From the NCBI GenBank assembly GCA_904063045.1, contig CAJFCJ010000001.1, positions 1,185,501 to 1,249,500 on the forward strand: a stretch of DNA of 64,000 nt, read 5' to 3'. Position numbers and translations under genes: made by a program. Below are positions 62,802-64,000 of this stretch, in pieces (within the stretch, counting starts at the first letter, position 1; each line of letters opens with the position of its first letter). The notes below the pieces were generated by a model. It was not told the DNA's origin, made no database searches, and worked only from the letters and a program-made list of their open reading frames with translations. Origin of the DNA: Dimorphilus gyrociliatus. Taxonomy: Eukaryota > Annelida > Polychaeta > Dinophilidae.

Positions 62802-64000
62802 TTAAAAATCTTTTTTATTGAGACTTTTCTTAGTTTGTCCTCCCACAGAGAATAACAAGTGCTTACTAGTTAAGAACTTTGATAATAACATAAAAAGGTT
62901 AAGAGCCAGTACCTTTGTCATAACAACAACGTAGTGAGATATACTTGTTCCTATATCTAACCAACTTCCTTCGTCTTTAATCATGAAGAAGAAATGAACT
63001 GCCATGGCATCACTAATGAATAAGATTAATGCAAACAATCCTTTTAGGGGAACTGATAGAGCAACGTGAATAGCATAGACTGCACATGTTGCAGTTAACA
63101 TGGGTAAAACAGTTTTAATGAATATTAGAGGTCCCATAATAAATGGTTTGAGAATTGTTGTAAAACAATAAGTGCTTGTTACATCAAAACTATTTATTGA
63201 AGCTATATTCCCTATTCCAAAAAAGCCTAATGTTACGAATATTAGATAAGCCACTGCTATCCGAATATCCCTTGCTTCCAGATTTCTTGCTGAAATAGAT
63301 GAACGAGAGAAGTGAATCCTCTCGATATTCTTTATCTTTGCCAATTGACATTCAACGTGAATCCACAGGATTAGCAGAAACGAATATATTGCAAAGAATA
63401 TAGCTTCGTACGACGTACTAAGTAACAGAATTAAAGTGAAAAATGATATTATAATACTGAAAAGTCTCTCGTAAAAATTAGTTGACATTATCATAGGAGT
63501 TAAAAGAAGAACTGGAATAGACGTCCAACTATATATTTGATTGAATATCGGCAAGCCTAAATTCTGATTGATGCTCCGAGAAGTAGTGAATACAATATAA
63601 CTTGTGAAAGCTATCATAATAATTTGAAAGATAAATATCTTTCGATCAAGTTTGTTGTTGATCCTTAAAAATGATGTAAGCAATTAGTATTTAGAAGCAA
63701 TGAAAAACAATAAAAATTACCTATTTCTGAAAAGGAAATATAAAATAGCGCTGAGAATAAAGAAAGAGAAGCCCACTCCATATCTGTATAATGTTATGGA
63801 AGGAAAAGCAGGATATTAGTCTTTATTTACTATTTGTTTTGTTTTTATGGTAAAGAATTCTTACACTAAATAATGTTGACTGGAAATTCCAACTACGGGT
63901 AATAAAGGGAATATTGCAACACTTATACACGTAATCGGCCATAGGACTCTTAGTTTTCCATCTAATAGTTGCTTTGCAGGATTATATAATATTGTAAACA
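62802..64000 (-). CDS. PIGN: GPI ethanolamine phosphate transferase 1, C-terminal part (cut by window edge)
   Basis: Three 3' exons are visible: 62802-63663, 63721-63783 and from 63865 to beyond 64000. The gene continues outside the window, so the N-terminal catalytic (alkaline-phosphatase-like) domain is missing here. PIGN adds ethanolamine phosphate to the first mannose of GPI precursors in the ER. The multipass region fits PIGN specifically: GFFGIGNIASINSFDV, followed by LKPFIMGPLIF and LILFISDAMAVHFFFMIKDEGSWLDIGTSISHYVVVM, all matching the conserved PIGN C-terminus. At least eight hydrophobic segments can be counted. It ends GGQTKKSLNKKDF, a Lys-rich tail. Confidence 0.9.

Overview
This window is nuclear DNA from an animal with a compact, AT-rich genome. 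It holds 24 protein-coding genes on both strands, about one per 2.7 kb. Most introns are 45-150 nt with GT...AG ends, and neighbouring genes are often 100-600 bp apart. Nearly all genes have clear animal orthologues. Several are ciliary or centriolar (CCDC39, KATNIP, an MDM1-like protein, an LRR protein), so the organism is a ciliated bilaterian. Density and intron size would fit a miniature lophotrochozoan (small annelid or rotifer), but that is inference; no sequence here names the species. I see no transposon, rRNA, tRNA, CRISPR array or prokaryotic feature.

Layout from the left: LIPT1(-) and UBA2(+) share a 109-bp divergent promoter. Then come a small coiled-coil gene(-), FBXW8(-), a cysteine-rich, probably GPI-anchored protein(-), WDR7/rabconnectin-3beta(-) and SARA/ZFYVE9-type FYVE protein(-). 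UBE2J2(+), CCDC39(+) and PDSS1(+) follow, then RPL15(-) head-to-head with PM20D2-like(+), DNAJC25(-), an MDM1-like gene(-) head-to-head with NRBF2(+), FBP1(-), KATNIP(+), an LRR gene(-) head-to-head with a GNAT/ADP-ribosyltransferase-like fusion(+), a MARCH-type E3(+), SNRNP40(+), SPTLC2(-) head-to-head with RPS6K/RSK(+), DHDDS(+), and the 3' part of PIGN(-) running off the right edge.

The genes form no single pathway. Themes that recur are ER membrane and lipid biology (UBE2J2, DNAJC25, SPTLC2, DHDDS, PIGN), endosome and vesicle traffic (WDR7, SARA, MARCH, NRBF2), cilia (CCDC39, KATNIP, MDM1-like, LRR), ubiquitin/SUMO (UBA2, FBXW8, UBE2J2, MARCH) and mitochondrial cofactors (LIPT1, PDSS1). 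Gene spans below run from start codon to stop codon. I rebuilt exons by hand from splice signals, reading-frame phase and family conservation, and checked that summed coding lengths divide by three.

Most worth a second look: the GNAT + coiled coil + degenerate PARP-like fold gene (46385-49255), a PM20D2 homologue lacking several canonical metal-site residues, an alternative myristoylatable first exon inside the largest RSK intron, a 14-nt micro-exon in WDR7, and several recurrent promoter motifs.
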